Below, piece after piece: positions 10,789 through 22,021 of a stretch of 39,164 nucleotides of DNA. The stretch is taken from the NCBI RefSeq assembly GCF_001949145.1, contig NW_019091370.1:2668932-2708095 (forward strand). The letters are read 5' to 3'. Under the pieces are notes generated by a model. It was not told where the DNA came from. It ran no database searches and was given only the letters and a program-made list of their open reading frames with translations. Position 1 is the first letter of the stretch. Every line of letters starts with the position of its first letter. This stretch comes from Acanthaster planci. Lineage: Eukaryota > Echinodermata > Asteroidea > Valvatida > Acanthasteridae. The position numbers were made by a program, and so were the translations under genes.

Positions 10789-13700
10789 TCAAGTAGTTCT
10801 GCAGAAATTATCCACAGCAAGCTCTGTGATGTGCTGTAGAACGGCGCGAGTTCCCTCCTGTGAAAGAATCTAAACGGTGAAGGTGCAAAATTAATCTCTG
10901 CATCAAAACAGATGAATATGAAAAAAAGAAATTGGCACAGACATGGTCAAACAGAAGGCCTGATGTTTTGATCCTAGCAGACTCTGTCTCAAAAGGCCAA
11001 ATGGCAACGAAAAAATAAGGCACAGAAGCGGAGAAGGCAATGATGGGACGACTGAAGTCTGACAGCATAACTGACTGGGTAGCACAGAATCAAGACGAGT
11101 AACTTGAAAAACATGACAAATGAGCATACTCTCTAAAAAAAAAATCACCGCATGTAGGTGCATATGATCTAGGGAGACGCTGAATGAAAGGAATGCTAGA
11201 CATTCAGATGATAATATCCAATTTGAATCAATCTTTCAGTTTAAGAATACACTTTATGCATGTGACACAGATTTAGACATTGGACCCTAAGCATTTGTGG
11301 TGCAGTGGGCTCCTCGGTGTCCGTACGGCATCTGCATTAGTAGACAGGAAGTCGCGGGTTTCATATTGTGCTAAAGTACAGTAACCCCAACTCAAAGGAC
11401 ATTTTCGTCCTCTTGGAACTTTCCTGAATTCTCCCAGAGGAGGAATATTTGCATCAAGCCCTCAGCAAAGTAGGTGCCACTGGGCTCCATCATCCTCTCA
11501 GTCTTGCAAAATCTTTGAACTCCCCCCATTGATTTTGGAGGATACATGTATGTGGAATCCGGGTTTAGCAGCAGGCCATTTAAGTATTTTGGTCAAAGTT
11601 ACGCCTAAAAATCTTTATAATTGCAATTGAGCGCTAGGTTTGCAAAAAATTGCAAAAGACACGACATTTCTTTTACCTTGAGCCTTCCCTCGGAGCCAAT
11701 GTAAACAATTGGAGTTCCAATTCTTGATAACGTGAGTGCCTGCAGAGAGGATCATGATATCAAGTCATCCAAATTGTCTTAGCATCAAAACTTCTTCAAT
11801 ACAAATTTGAGTGGAGCCGCTGAACATTTCATTGCCAGCATATCAGCATTTTGCCAGAATATCTAATGTACAAAATGTCAATGACGAGTCAGGTCACAAA
11901 TCAGCATAGGAGCATAACATCAGTATTGCTGACTGGAAGTTGCTGACTGGAACTTGAGTCAGACTCCAGTTACTTTTTTGATTTGACTTGAGATTTGACT
12001 TGTCCTAAAAAAGATTACTTGAGACTTGACTAGGGAAAATCGACTTCGGACCTGACTTGCCCAAATTTGACTTCTCGGCATAAACAACTGTTGTGAAATG
12101 CAAGAAAATAAAGTACCGTTAATTTTTCTGTGTGAGAAAGGAAGCATCTGTTTTTTTTTCACCATAAATGTAGTGATATTTGTAATAGTATAGCTTAGGC
12201 ACATAGGCCAGACCATCAATAAGGAATGAAGTGCACAGGTACCATGTCAGTGTTAGATAAGTTTGAACAATTACCAGGATTTTGACTTGGTAAGAACTGA
12301 CCGAAGACTTGACTTAACTCAGAAGACATGTGACTTGACTAGCGACACATTAACTAGTGAAAAGATCTGTAGGTTACAACACTGTACACCACTGATAAAG
12401 CATGGAACGCCTATCATAGACACATGCCATTTAATACAATATACAGTCTTCTATTTTAGTTGGAACTGTGTGACCTAAACTGGTGACTGGCTTGTAACTG
12501 ACATGCGACGACTTTATTACAACTGTCAATGTTCTCAGTTTGCTGAGTTGGATGACTTGGGTCCCCGATACAAGACCACTACTTCTAAGAATTGTGAATC
12601 CACCCATATGAGATCCATGTACTCACAGCAAGGTGTATCTTGAAGTGATGGAAGAAGTGTGCCTCCAATGCCTTGATGAATGCCGTCACTTCATCCGCAG
12701 TGAAGTCGGCAGATCCTTCATCATGTACACTGCCAAATTCCACACACACAAAAAAATTATGAGCTCACTAAGGAATGCTCTAATCAGTCAACATTTGATT
12801 ATAACGAATAATCTCATGAAGCAACAAGGTTATCTTTTTTGAACATTTTACGCTGAATGTGGACTCATAACTCATATCAGTTGTGTTTTCCTTTATTTTA
12901 TGCATGAATTAGAACATACAGAAAAAAACTAAGTTTTGAGAAATCCCCAGAAGTGCCCATTCCTTTCTCAAACCCTGCTCTTGAAACAAGATGGATATCT
13001 CATGATTGGGTGCTAGACGTTCTTCTGTCAAATACAGGCTCATTCCTCATTTTGATGGAGCCACTCATAAAAAGACTGTCTGCTTTTGGAACTCCCCCAG
13101 GGATACACAAAGTGGACCATTTATGGTGAGGTGTCCGAGCTAGAATGAAATGCACACTGAGAAATACACAGCCATATTTGTCAGAAGCTCAAACTCATTT
13201 ACTATGAATCATTAAAACAAGTTGCAATTCACATGTTTCAGAGATGAGATTAAGTGGCTTTTTTTGTTTGGAGGGTTTGGTGTGTTGAGTTGTCTATGTT
13301 ATCAATTACCTGTCCCATAAGATCTTGGCATCAGTAGCATCTATTGTCATTGTGATGCGACTCAGCCCTTCTACTGTTTTAGGAACAGTGTAGAGAAGTT
13401 CCACGGTTTTGGACTTTTCTCCTGTTGACGAGGTTAAAAACCTGATTAGTATTCCAACCTTTTTTCCATCTAAAATCTTAATGAATCAAACAAAACAGGT
13501 GTGAAGCCTGGATCTTGTTTGGCCATTGCAAAATGGATATTTATGGCCCATTTAGATCAAATCACATAATGAGGCTTTTAAGACACAAGAAGGGTAATAG
13601 CCAATTTGGCAATAATTTGGCAACAGAATTCAGAGCATTTCTATCCATTTTCACTGTACTTATTCTGCATACAAGGTATATTTTCTCTGTTAGTAATCCA

Positions 13701-16700
13701 CCTGCAATCTCAATCTCACTTTGTCCTGATTTTGCTCTTAAATTTCCCAGCTCGCTGCATTCTGACACTCTGCATTCACCTTTATTTTGTGACCAAACAA
13801 AAAGGTAACAATCGGAAACAGCAGGTATAAATGCATCTACGGATTAAAGTTCAAAATCTAATAGGGCAATCATGATATCCAGTCATACACTGGATACGTT
13901 TCTTCCCACTTCTTACAAACAATGCTTCCACCCTAAAACATCCACCAATGATATCGCACAAAAACAGTCACCTGTGGAAAGGCCAGCCCACATCGAGACC
14001 ATCCAAACCAGAGCAACAGGGTTAAAGGTCATCTTCTTTACATGGCAGTCAAACTGCACCTGTAAATAGAGGTGATGATGTGCAGCAACATCTAAGTGTT
14101 TTACACTATTTTTATGATCAAAATGGAGCACAAGATTTCCTAAAATTGAAAATGAGACACTTTTGAAATGACAAATCATTAACCCTATTGACTCAGAGCA
14201 AAAGATCCCCTCTCTGGAGACAGAAACACATATTTTTAGAGACATACATGTATATTTTCCTGTTAATTTTTTTTAAATTTAATTAAAAAAAATCTTGCTC
14301 CAGAATTCCTAAATCACAATGTTGTCATTCTTCTACACAAGTTTCACTGACTAGGCACATTTTGATAATTCTATTCAGTTTGGTTCCACTATGCGTTTTT
14401 GACTTCTTCAATATTTACTCAGCCTTGATTTTGCATCTGACTTTGTTTTAATTTTCAAATGCATATACTATAAAAAAAATTCAGTTTTTTTTATAGATGG
14501 CCCATAAGGTAGTTCAGTAAATGAACAGGCTATCCTGTATAAATAAAATGGAAAATAAGTCAATAAACCTGTTGCCAGTTTAAAGCTTGATGTCCATGCA
14601 AAGACCCTTCTGCTAAATAACTTATTAGAGTGACAGCAAGTTGCAGGTATTAATCCTGTGCTATACATGTATGTGCACCAACAGGTTGGAAGAGTTACCA
14701 TACTTTGTGACAAAGTGCCTGTCTCGAAAAAGCCAATGGCCGGTGTTCTGGTTGAGTGTTTTTTTGAATACGAACATTTATGAGAAAGTACATATATACA
14801 TGTACATGAATACTTCTTCCTCTCAAGCATTCTGCACCAGTGAATGGAAGCTATCAAGCTTTGACAGATACGAAGCTTGATACTGTGATAACTTGTCTAA
14901 AGGGAAATCAGTGCTCTGTGTATGTACACACTGCTTCAATGTCCGCAAAGCCAGCAACTCCACCCCCCTAGCTGCAAGGCTATGTGCCTGCTGAGGCTTT
15001 ATGCCTGACCCTTACACCCTCCAGGGTATTTTGGCTAGAAACCCTGTCGGACACAGCTGTCTGCATCATTTGTTTAAGTAGCTTTGCTACTCAGTGCCAC
15101 AAGATCAACCAGTGGCATTGCATGCTGGGACCAGCTCCCATTGTCATCACATGGGTCATGTTTTTCAGCTGTTTTTGATTGTCCAGTGCAAAAAACACAC
15201 CAGACTTTTACACCTGCTGTACCATGCTACATCTGGCAGGGTTAGGATTAATGTACACATTTTGAGCGATGAACGAGTCTCTTACATGTAAATACATGCA
15301 GCTTACAGAGTCAGACAACCCTCTGATAAAAACCTGACAGTATATTGTAAATTGTTTGAGTGCCAGTTACGTCAGACAGTTTTAACTGAATAGAGCAAGT
15401 TCCAACTGACCTGAAGCCATGAGAGGACAAATCTTGTGACTGCTGCCGTCCCCTTCACCAGAAGTACAGGAAGCATTGTCAACCCTTCAGCCAGTTGGCC
15501 TCTGTGCTCCCAGCCGACACAGCAGAAAATGGCATTGAAGATGACTTTGGCGTTGGCCCCTCGACCTTGACCTCGGGACTTAATGGTCAGCTCTACAGCT
15601 TCTGGGTCATCTTAAATATGGAAGGGGAAAAAAAAAGAGATGGAGCTATCCCAAGCAAGCTGCACTTTGTAAACTGACCCTAACCTTGCTAGAGGCAGCA
15701 AAGTGTGACAAGTTTAACAGAGGTGGATCTTGTTGCACTGGGCAGCTAACAGCAGCTGAATAAACTGCCCAGTGTCCAAGCTGAGACAACGGGAGCTCGT
15801 CCCACCGTACAATGCCACTGTTGGATCCTGTGGTGGTTGGTAACCACAGACTCTCAGGCTGGTTGGCCTTGGGGATAGAAAACACAGGCTATTGGACCTT
15901 GTTGCACTCTGCTGGCAAATCACTTCGACAAATGATGGCAGGATTTCTTTACAAAATACCCTGGAAGGTTTTGTTTTCAATGCCTTCAGCTGTAAATGTG
16001 ACAAACCTACCGGTAACAAAATTATTCACAAGTTGTCAGAGCCACTTTTGAGTTATAAACCTTTGCAAGAATGTTTTACGATATAAATCAATAGCAAGCC
16101 TGAACAATTTTCACCACATACATGTACATGTAATGTCAATTTCCATTAGGATGCCTAACTATAAGACAGTCATTGTTATAGCCAGTAATGCCTATCTGAT
16201 ATAGAACTTGTATAATCACTGTCATAGCCAGTAATGTCTATCTGAGACAGATCAAAGGAGCTTGTATAGTCACTGTCATAGCCAGTAATGTCTATCTGAG
16301 ACAGATCTAAGGAGCTTTGATAGTCACTGTCATGGCCAGTAATGCCTACTGTCATAGCCAGTAATACCTATCTGAGACAGATCAAAGGGGCTTGTATAGT
16401 CACCGTCATAGCCAGTAATGTCTATCNNNNNNNNNNNNNNNNNNNNNNNNNNNNNNNNNNNNNNNNNNNNNNNNNNNNNNNNNNNNNNNNNNNNNNNNNN
16501 NNNNNNNNNNNNNNNNNNNNNNNNNNNNNNNNNNNNNNNNNNNNNNNNNNNNNNNNNNNNNNNNNNNNNNNNNNNNNNNNNNNNNNNNNNNNNNNNNNNN
16601 NNNNNNNNNNNNNNNNNNNNNNNNNNNNNNNNNNNNNNNNNNNNNNNNNNNNNNNNNNNNNNNNNNNNNNNNNNNNNNNNNNNNNNNNNNNNNNNNNNNN

Positions 16701-19565
16701 NNNNNNNNNNNNNNNNNNNNNNNNNNNNNNNNNNNNNNNNNNNNNNNNNNNNNNNNNNNNNNNNNNNNNNNNNNNNNNNNNNNNNNNNNNNNNNNNNNNN
16801 NNNNNNNNNNNNNNNNNNNNNNNNNNNNNNNNNNNNNNNNNNNNNNNNNNNNNNNNNNNNNNNNNNNNNNNNNNNNNNNNNNNNNNNNNNNNNNNNNNNN
16901 NNNNNNNNNNNNNNNNNNNNNNNNNNNNNNNNNNNNNNNNNNNNNNNNNNNNNNNNNNNNNNNNNNNNNNNNNNNNNNNNNNNNNNNNNNNNNNNNNNNN
17001 NNNNNNNNNNNNNNNNNNNNNNNNNNNNNNNNNNNNNNNNNNNNNNNNNNNNNNNNNNNNNNNNNNNNNNNNNNNNNNNNNNNNNNNNNNNNNNNNNNNN
17101 NNNNNNNNNNNNNNNNNNNNNNNNNNNNNNNNNNNNNNNNNNNNNNNNNNNNNNNNNNNNNNNNNNNNNNNNNNNNNNNNNNNNNNNNNNNNNNNNNNNN
17201 NNNNNNNNNNNNNNNNNNTGTGGTGTCGTGCATTACTTTTTAATCTCTGCTTCTTTGGTTCAGTGCGCACCACAAGCACTGTGTTTCTGTCACTTTTTCT
17301 ACACAATGCACCACGAAGAGGTCTTTTTTTCAGTGTACAGTGGGAAAAGGCCAACAAATTCTTCTCGCCGGTTGCATGAGGAGAACTTGAATTCATTTCG
17401 ATGGGGAAGATTCTTAGGTGTACTTTTAAGTACCAGTTTTGACCACTCCTTTCTTCTATTACATTGAAATGTCCCAATCTATCAAACATTTCCCCCAGTT
17501 GTCTACTGAGATGCTCAAAAGCAAACTGTAGTGAGACAGTCACGCTTTTGTTGACCGTAAACTTGAAAATGGCCTATCCGGGGCAACCTCTTGGTGGTGC
17601 ACTGTATTGTGAATCTCATCTATTCAGCCACAACATTTCCGTCCAGATACCCAGAGAAGAAGAAAGTAATATGGACCAATCCTAGAATGACAGCACTGAA
17701 TAAACAAGAAGCCATCAAGGGCTAGTTTGAGCATCTACCATTTATCCACCAGTGGACGACTTTCTGTGGTAACCTTTGCACAAAATACATCCTGGGTACC
17801 AGTGACTCACACGCTTGGAGTGATGCATGAACAAATTAAAGACCTCAACAGGACCATGAGAGCCTTTGGTGGGAAGTCGCTTGCGCATGCTCAAAATGGG
17901 GTGTAATGAATACGAGCAATAGTTATCCCAAAGGGTACAGTCGCCACGCATGGTCTCCAGAAGAAACAATTCTCAACAATCTCAGTCTTCTTGGCCCCCG
18001 AGGGAGTACTTTCACCACTTAAGGCCTAGTGATGTCTAAACATGCGAGGGTTGCCTGTGTCGTAAACTGTAGAACATCCAGTCGTTCAAACACATTCTAG
18101 CAAATTCAGCATGTAGAGTTGCTTGACGAAGTTTACATCTATGCTCATCCCCCCACATCAGATGTTCAAATTGAGTTTCTACACACACAGGGGCTCAAAC
18201 TAATTCCTGGAGTTTGACCATGTACAGAGCCTTCAAAGGGCCATGGGTCATGGAAAATACCCCCCTCTGCATTGTTTGGTAGTTTCAAAAAAAAAAGTGA
18301 CAATGCCGTACCGAATGTCAAACAGATCTTGAACAAATGACCACCTAGGGTATGCATTCATTTAGTCCAACTTTGTCAAGGACTGCGGTTCTGGTATCTC
18401 ATTATATAGACAGGTCTGTATGTTCAGTCGAAAATACTACTGCATCCACTACAAGTGTGAGCAATTATGAAGCAATTATGCCGATAGTGGTTAAATCAGG
18501 GGGACAGTGTCATCAATAGAAACCCATTTGTTAGTCTCATGGCTTACTGCTTGCAGGGTGGCCGACAGATGCCTGGAATACTTCCTCAGCGCGGCCACAG
18601 AGTGCTGGAAATTGTTGAGAGGGGTGACCTGGTAGACATGCCAGGTTTTATTGGTCAGTTGCTTGAGGGCGTGGGAGTCGCCTGCTGGAACCACTGGGGT
18701 TCTCTCTAGCCGGCTACTTTTCCCTGGAAAATGAAAATGACCGAGATGTTTGTTTAGTCAGATACCAGCAAAAAAACTTCACGCCAACTTTCCATGAATG
18801 GAACAGAGAGAGTTCTGATAGTTTAACTGTACCACATTTAATACAAAAACAGATTAGTGCACGAAATAATTGGTCACACACTTCTTCAGTGCTGCAGGAA
18901 AGAAATATCAAAATGAACAGCTGTTACATGTATGTCTTCTTCTACATTGTACAAGTACATGTAACATGTGCATTGTGTCTGGCTTTGCAACCAGGATACT
19001 GACAGGTTCCTTTTTAATAAACTGAAATCTACCAATCTGCTTTTCCAGGCATGCATCAAACAGTTGAAAAGGTGTCTTCTGTAAACCTGCATTGAAAGCC
19101 CACAGCTCAGTAGACCCAAAAACCCAACAGTTAAGTCCAAACCTTTGCCTTAATTAACACTGTTTGACTTTGATAATTCTAATGACTAAAGAGGGAGCGC
19201 AGTTGGCCCAAGGTTCTTACAGTACAAAACAAATAGTCTTTACTCAGGCCAATTCAATTTTCTTTTGACTACCAAATTTTCCCTGACATTCCATATGAAA
19301 AATCCTATGGGTTAATTTTCTCAGGAAGTCTCTCTCTAAAGAGTTTGGTAAGTTCAGAGATTTGGGTTAAGAAATGGGTAACATCTCTGTTGATACCATG
19401 CAGCCGTCTTGATTTGGGAGTCTTTGTGTATGGCGTGTGTCGCCTAGCTGGCCATGTGGTCCTCCTACTACTTGAGCTGTGGCTGCGCCCATGAGAAGCA
19501 TTACTGGTGCTGTCAAAATGCACCACCTGGGATGGGGGAGTGTGTGTTGCTGTTGGCGATGCCAT
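10789..19565 (-). CDS. CENPL: Centromere protein L (eight exons visible, one internal exon missing)
   Basis: Minus-strand exons in transcript order: 19565..19397, 18723..18548, [missing], 15610..15411, 14059..13972, 13421..13310, 12729..12627, 11739..11677, 10857..10789. All flanking phases agree. Family signatures: TWHVYQVTPLNNF and LRKYSRHL (second exon), DDPEAVEL and FCCV (15.5 kb), VQFDC and WMVSMWAGL (14.0 kb), MTIDATDAKILWDS (across 13.3/12.7 kb), and the very conserved HHFKIHLA (12.6 kb). HITELAVDNF lies near the end. The exon after 18548 must start in phase 0 and end in phase 1; by comparison with human CENP-L (344 residues) it should code about 35 residues. It probably lies in the N run at 16427-17218. 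The first exon assignment rests on phase and its basic Ser/Thr-rich content; the ATG at 19565 directly follows an AG acceptor-like tract, so an upstream exon is likely. Role: partner of CENP-N in the constitutive centromere-associated network, which binds CENP-A nucleosomes. Confidence 0.92.
11290..11372 (+). mobile_element. tRNA-like SINE head, degenerate
   Basis: TGGTGCAGTGGG at 11298-11309 resembles an A box. GCGGGTTTCATATTG, about 55 bases later, sits where a B box would be but is badly degraded. It lies in the last CENPL intron, antisense to the gene. The anticodon-arm region does not fold convincingly, so I read it as a relic of a tRNA-derived SINE. Confidence 0.35.
11922..12384. mobile_element. 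MITE-like repeat rich in TGACTTG motifs
   Basis: Within a CENPL intron, GACTTGA or TGACTTG occurs many times in two clusters (about 11944-12083 and 12270-12345) separated by an AT-rich middle. The outer ends, CAGTATTGCTGAC at the left and GGTTACAACACTG at the right, form an imperfect terminal inverted repeat starting CAGT[A/G]TTG. Elements full of GACTTGAC strings with such ends are known among hAT-type non-autonomous transposons; the family call is inference. No convincing 8-bp target duplication is seen. Confidence 0.45.
16169..16426. repeat. Minisatellite, 54-bp unit, running into the gap
   Basis: The string GCCAGTAATG (once as GCCAGTAATA) recurs at 16181, 16227, 16281, 16335, 16357 and 16411, a spacing of 46, 54, 54, 22 and 54. 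A full unit holds CACTGTCATAGCCAGTAATG, then TCTATCTGAGACAGAT with internal dyad symmetry, then AAGGAGCTTGTATAGT. The array stops exactly where the N run begins, so its true length is unknown. It lies in a CENPL intron. Confidence 0.9.
16427..17218. other. Assembly gap (792 N)
   Basis: A continuous run of N. The left edge is inside a tandem array, which is the likely cause of the failed assembly. The gap falls in the CENPL interval that should contain the missing internal exon. Long frames crossing it are artefacts of translating N. Confidence 0.99.
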
Positions 19566-20423
19566 CTGTTGAAGACACATGTAAATAAATATTTATGGTC
19601 CAAACTACCCTCCGAGTCACTCCCAATATAGTTGGCACTGCCAAAATGAGGCCGAGTAGTTTGGAAATCACATTGGCTTTGAAATTTGAATAAACTTGCT
19701 CAATAGATCTAATTTTCAGAATTTTGTGGAGAGAGATTTACATGTATAAGACACATATCGCAAAGCGTTATAATATTACACGTAACTTCGACCTATTACT
19801 TTAGCATGCCACATTCTGAGTCACAACATGAGGACACATTTTTTTCCTAACCCGTAAAATCACAAAATCATCATTTTATTCTTTTAAAGTGAATCCTAAG
19901 TCTTCCCAACAAGTCACCGCATGTGTTCTTTTGAGCCTGCAAAAAAGCCAAATCATGTTGGTAGCAGTTCACAGTCCATTACATGAACATGTATGTATGT
20001 GTACATCCACTAACTTCTTACCGGCCAGCCGCTAGCACAGTGTTGATGACTGACATGTTTTATAGTGATTGTGCTCAACATTAGCCATTACTTCTAAAAG
20101 TGTAAGGTTCTTTACAAACTTTACAGTTCTGGAAGTACTTAACCATTAACAAATCTTGAACACTGAATTACTCTTATCCTGTTGAAAAGTGTTAGGCAAC
20201 TATCTTAGGGCCTATCTTGAGATCATTAACGATAAGAGTATGGTAAGAGTTTCATATACGCATACATCACTAATTTTTCTCCATCAGAAAGTAATAAAAT
20301 GGTGTAAAATATCAAATTTAGATGGGGAAATACTGAAGAGGTTTTTTAGAAAGTAGCTCCAGGAAGGCATTGATGAACACGATGAAGGTAAACTGTGCAC
20401 AAGAAACACTAATCAGATCTGAG

Positions 20424-20520
20424 GTCACCATGGTGACAGCTACAAATTGTTTAAGCTGGCGCTGAAGAAGGGATTGAATAAGCCAATTTCCTAATCCGTC
20501 GCCATGTTGATTTTAGCGCC
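20424..20520 (-). promoter_or_regulatory. Candidate CENPL promoter elements
   Basis: Three motifs cluster about 0.9 kb upstream of the first CENPL coding exon: the perfect palindrome GTCACCATGGTGAC (20424-20437), which resembles an RFX X-box; an AACATGGCGAC string on the minus strand (about 20499-20509), close to the YY1 motif common at animal start sites; and TTTTAGCGCC (20511-20520), a near match to E2F. The combination suits a cell-cycle gene, but each motif alone is weak. Confidence 0.3.
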
Positions 20521-20598
20521 CCTGCACAAGTTCAGTGTACGAAGCTTGAGGGGAAAAACTGTCTACAACAATAACCATGAACAGCATCCATACACCAA

Positions 20599-20868
20599 AT
20601 GTTACGTAATGTTGTTGCCATGAATTTGTTCCCCTCTGTTAAATCTTCTGAGCATGTGAAGATTTTCTCTATAGGAGTAATCAATGAGTGGAACTGCCTT
20701 GCAGCTCAAGTGGCCAAGACAAAGTCCATCAAGTTCAACTTGGTCAAAAGGTTGCTTGAATTTGGGGTAAAAAAGGATAGGTCTGGGGTTGACAGGTCGA
20801 TCATAAAGGCAAAAAGCCTACATGTACTTTTACTCCGATCATACCTTAAGCAAGTGTGTGTACTGTAA
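20599..20868 (+). pseudogene. Non-LTR retrotransposon reverse transcriptase, C-terminal remnant
   Basis: An 89-residue open frame holds SIGVINEWNCLAAQV followed by KSIKFNLVKRLLEFG. This matches the usual end of LINE-type ORF2 proteins, FS-RVIN-WN-LP--VV-A-S---FK-RLD. The core RT domain is absent, so only the 3' end of an element was inserted or has survived. The LP of WNxLP is replaced and the tail is eroded. It lies in the CENPL/CTDP1 spacer. Clade is not assigned. Confidence 0.6.
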
Positions 20869-21020
20869 GCCCCCACTTGGCATGCCATGATTTTTTTCAG
20901 ACCAGTCTACTGAGTTTGTTCACACTTAATCACAGGGTGTCAAGTGATGCCCTCATGCATGTCATGTCAGTGTACATGACCATGGTGACCATGGTGTAAC
21001 GTGAGGACTAGCCCCACAAA

Positions 21021-21112
21021 TAGGGCTGTAGTGGCTCTTTTTTACAATCTGTCTCTTTTCTGTCGCCTGTGGTGGCGACAGAAAAGAGACAGAAGAGAGC
21101 CTCTATAGCCCG
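21021..21112. repeat. Foldback element with 19-bp perfect arms
   Basis: The arms 21049-21067 and 21074-21092 are exact reverse complements (19 bases) around a 6-base loop. Pairing continues imperfectly outward: GGGCTGTAGTGGCTCTT at the left against AAGAGAGCCTCTATAGCCC at the right. The whole could form a hairpin of about 45 pairs. It is probably a small MITE-type insertion; a precursor of a small RNA is the alternative. Confidence 0.75.
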
Positions 21113-21124
21113 ATTTCATTTTGT

Positions 21125-21176
21125 AGGGCATTTCATTTCATTTATTATTTCGCAGGCCAATACAATAAAATGCCCC
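21125..21176 (-). repeat. LINE-like 3' tail
   Basis: On the minus strand the sequence passes from AGGGGCATTTTATTGTATTGG through CCTGCGAAATAATAAATG to ATGAAATGAAATG, ending in a short tandem tail. This arrangement resembles the 3' ends of L2/CR1-type retroelements in marine animals. It shares its tail with the copy at 1092-1112. Confidence 0.4.
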
Positions 21177-21234
21177 TAAAAGGCACCCCAGCCAGATTGC
21201 TAATAAGTTAACCTAATAACTATCTGGTAGCTCT

Positions 21235-21327
21235 CTAGACCCGTAAACAGGGCCTAACGAACATGAAAAATACTCCTCCCAGTATACGACATACATGTAC
21301 GTCATTGGGCCCTGTTTACGGGTCTAG
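21235..21327. repeat. Foldback element with 19-bp perfect arms and 55-base loop
   Basis: CTAGACCCGTAAACAGGGC at 21235-21253 is the exact reverse complement of 21309-21327. The loop contains TACATGTA. It lies only 140 bases from the other foldback and is probably also a decayed transposable element. No target duplication could be fixed. Confidence 0.75.
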
Positions 21328-22010
21328 TACTAGTTCTTCAACGTTAAGACATACATGATTAGGCATGTTTAGGAGTCAAAATTGTGTCGAACAGGGCAAT
21401 CCTAAACTAGTCTCATGAGTCTAGGACCTACATCATGTACATGTATATCATGTCCGAACACATGTAACATGCCTACGCCTACGCAATACGAGGATCCCGT
21501 TTACACATGTTCCACATTGGCCTATCCCTCCCGAAACGCGAAAGGTAATGAACATTTGCTGATGACTGTCCTGACTATGGTCTGCAATCAACTTCAGTTA
21601 ACTCAGGTCACAATGAATACACGTAAGATAATAAGACATTTCCACTGCCCTTACCAGAAAACAGACACATTTGAACCCGATTGATTTACCAGACACTATC
21701 CGACATTCATGACATTACGTGCATGGAGAATGCGTGAGCAGCGCGCTGAGCCTCATAGCTTGGTACCCTATCTCATTATCGAGTCATGAAACGGCCGTTG
21801 TGATGTTTTAAGTGAGCGCTTTAATAATTTTAGGCTCAATAATAAATTAACTAAAAATGAAACCAGTAATGTTTTATATTTTATAGACATTTTCAAATAG
21901 GAAATAATTTTTTTGTTGCTTCTATTTTTATTTTTTAATTTAATGAAAGATCTTATTCAAACTTGAAATATGCATTGTAGAATTTCAAAAAATGTCTGAT
22001 TGCAGAAATT

Positions 22011-22021
22011 CAAGATGGCGG
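22011..22021 (+). promoter_or_regulatory. YY1-type motif over the CTDP1 start codon
   Basis: CAAGATGGCGG spans the initiator ATG at 22015 and matches the YY1 core AAGATGGCGGC. In animals this motif often sits just downstream of the transcription start and can include the start codon. If so, the CTDP1 5' UTR is very short. Confidence 0.45.

Larger units (their letters stand above)
19566..22014. other. Divergent spacer between CENPL and CTDP1
   Basis: No coding exon is recognised here. It should hold the 5' UTR and promoter of CENPL (minus) and the promoter of CTDP1 (plus). The middle is filled by a retroelement remnant (20599-20868) and two foldback repeats (21049-21092, 21235-21327). A minus-strand GTAAAT donor-like site at about 21682-21688 could end a CENPL 5' exon, but this is weak. 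Confidence 0.4.

Noticed and set aside
13515-13830. Overlapping frames of 68-97 codons in CENPL introns
   Set aside because: They fall between two verified CENPL exons, overlap each other on both strands and resemble nothing known.
16169-16426. CRISPR-like array
   Set aside because: Whole 54-bp units repeat without unique spacers, inside a eukaryotic intron; it is a minisatellite.
16342-17543. Long open frames of 275-373 codons on both strands
   Set aside because: They exist only because the 792 N are translated as X; the real bases at both ends show no coding similarity.
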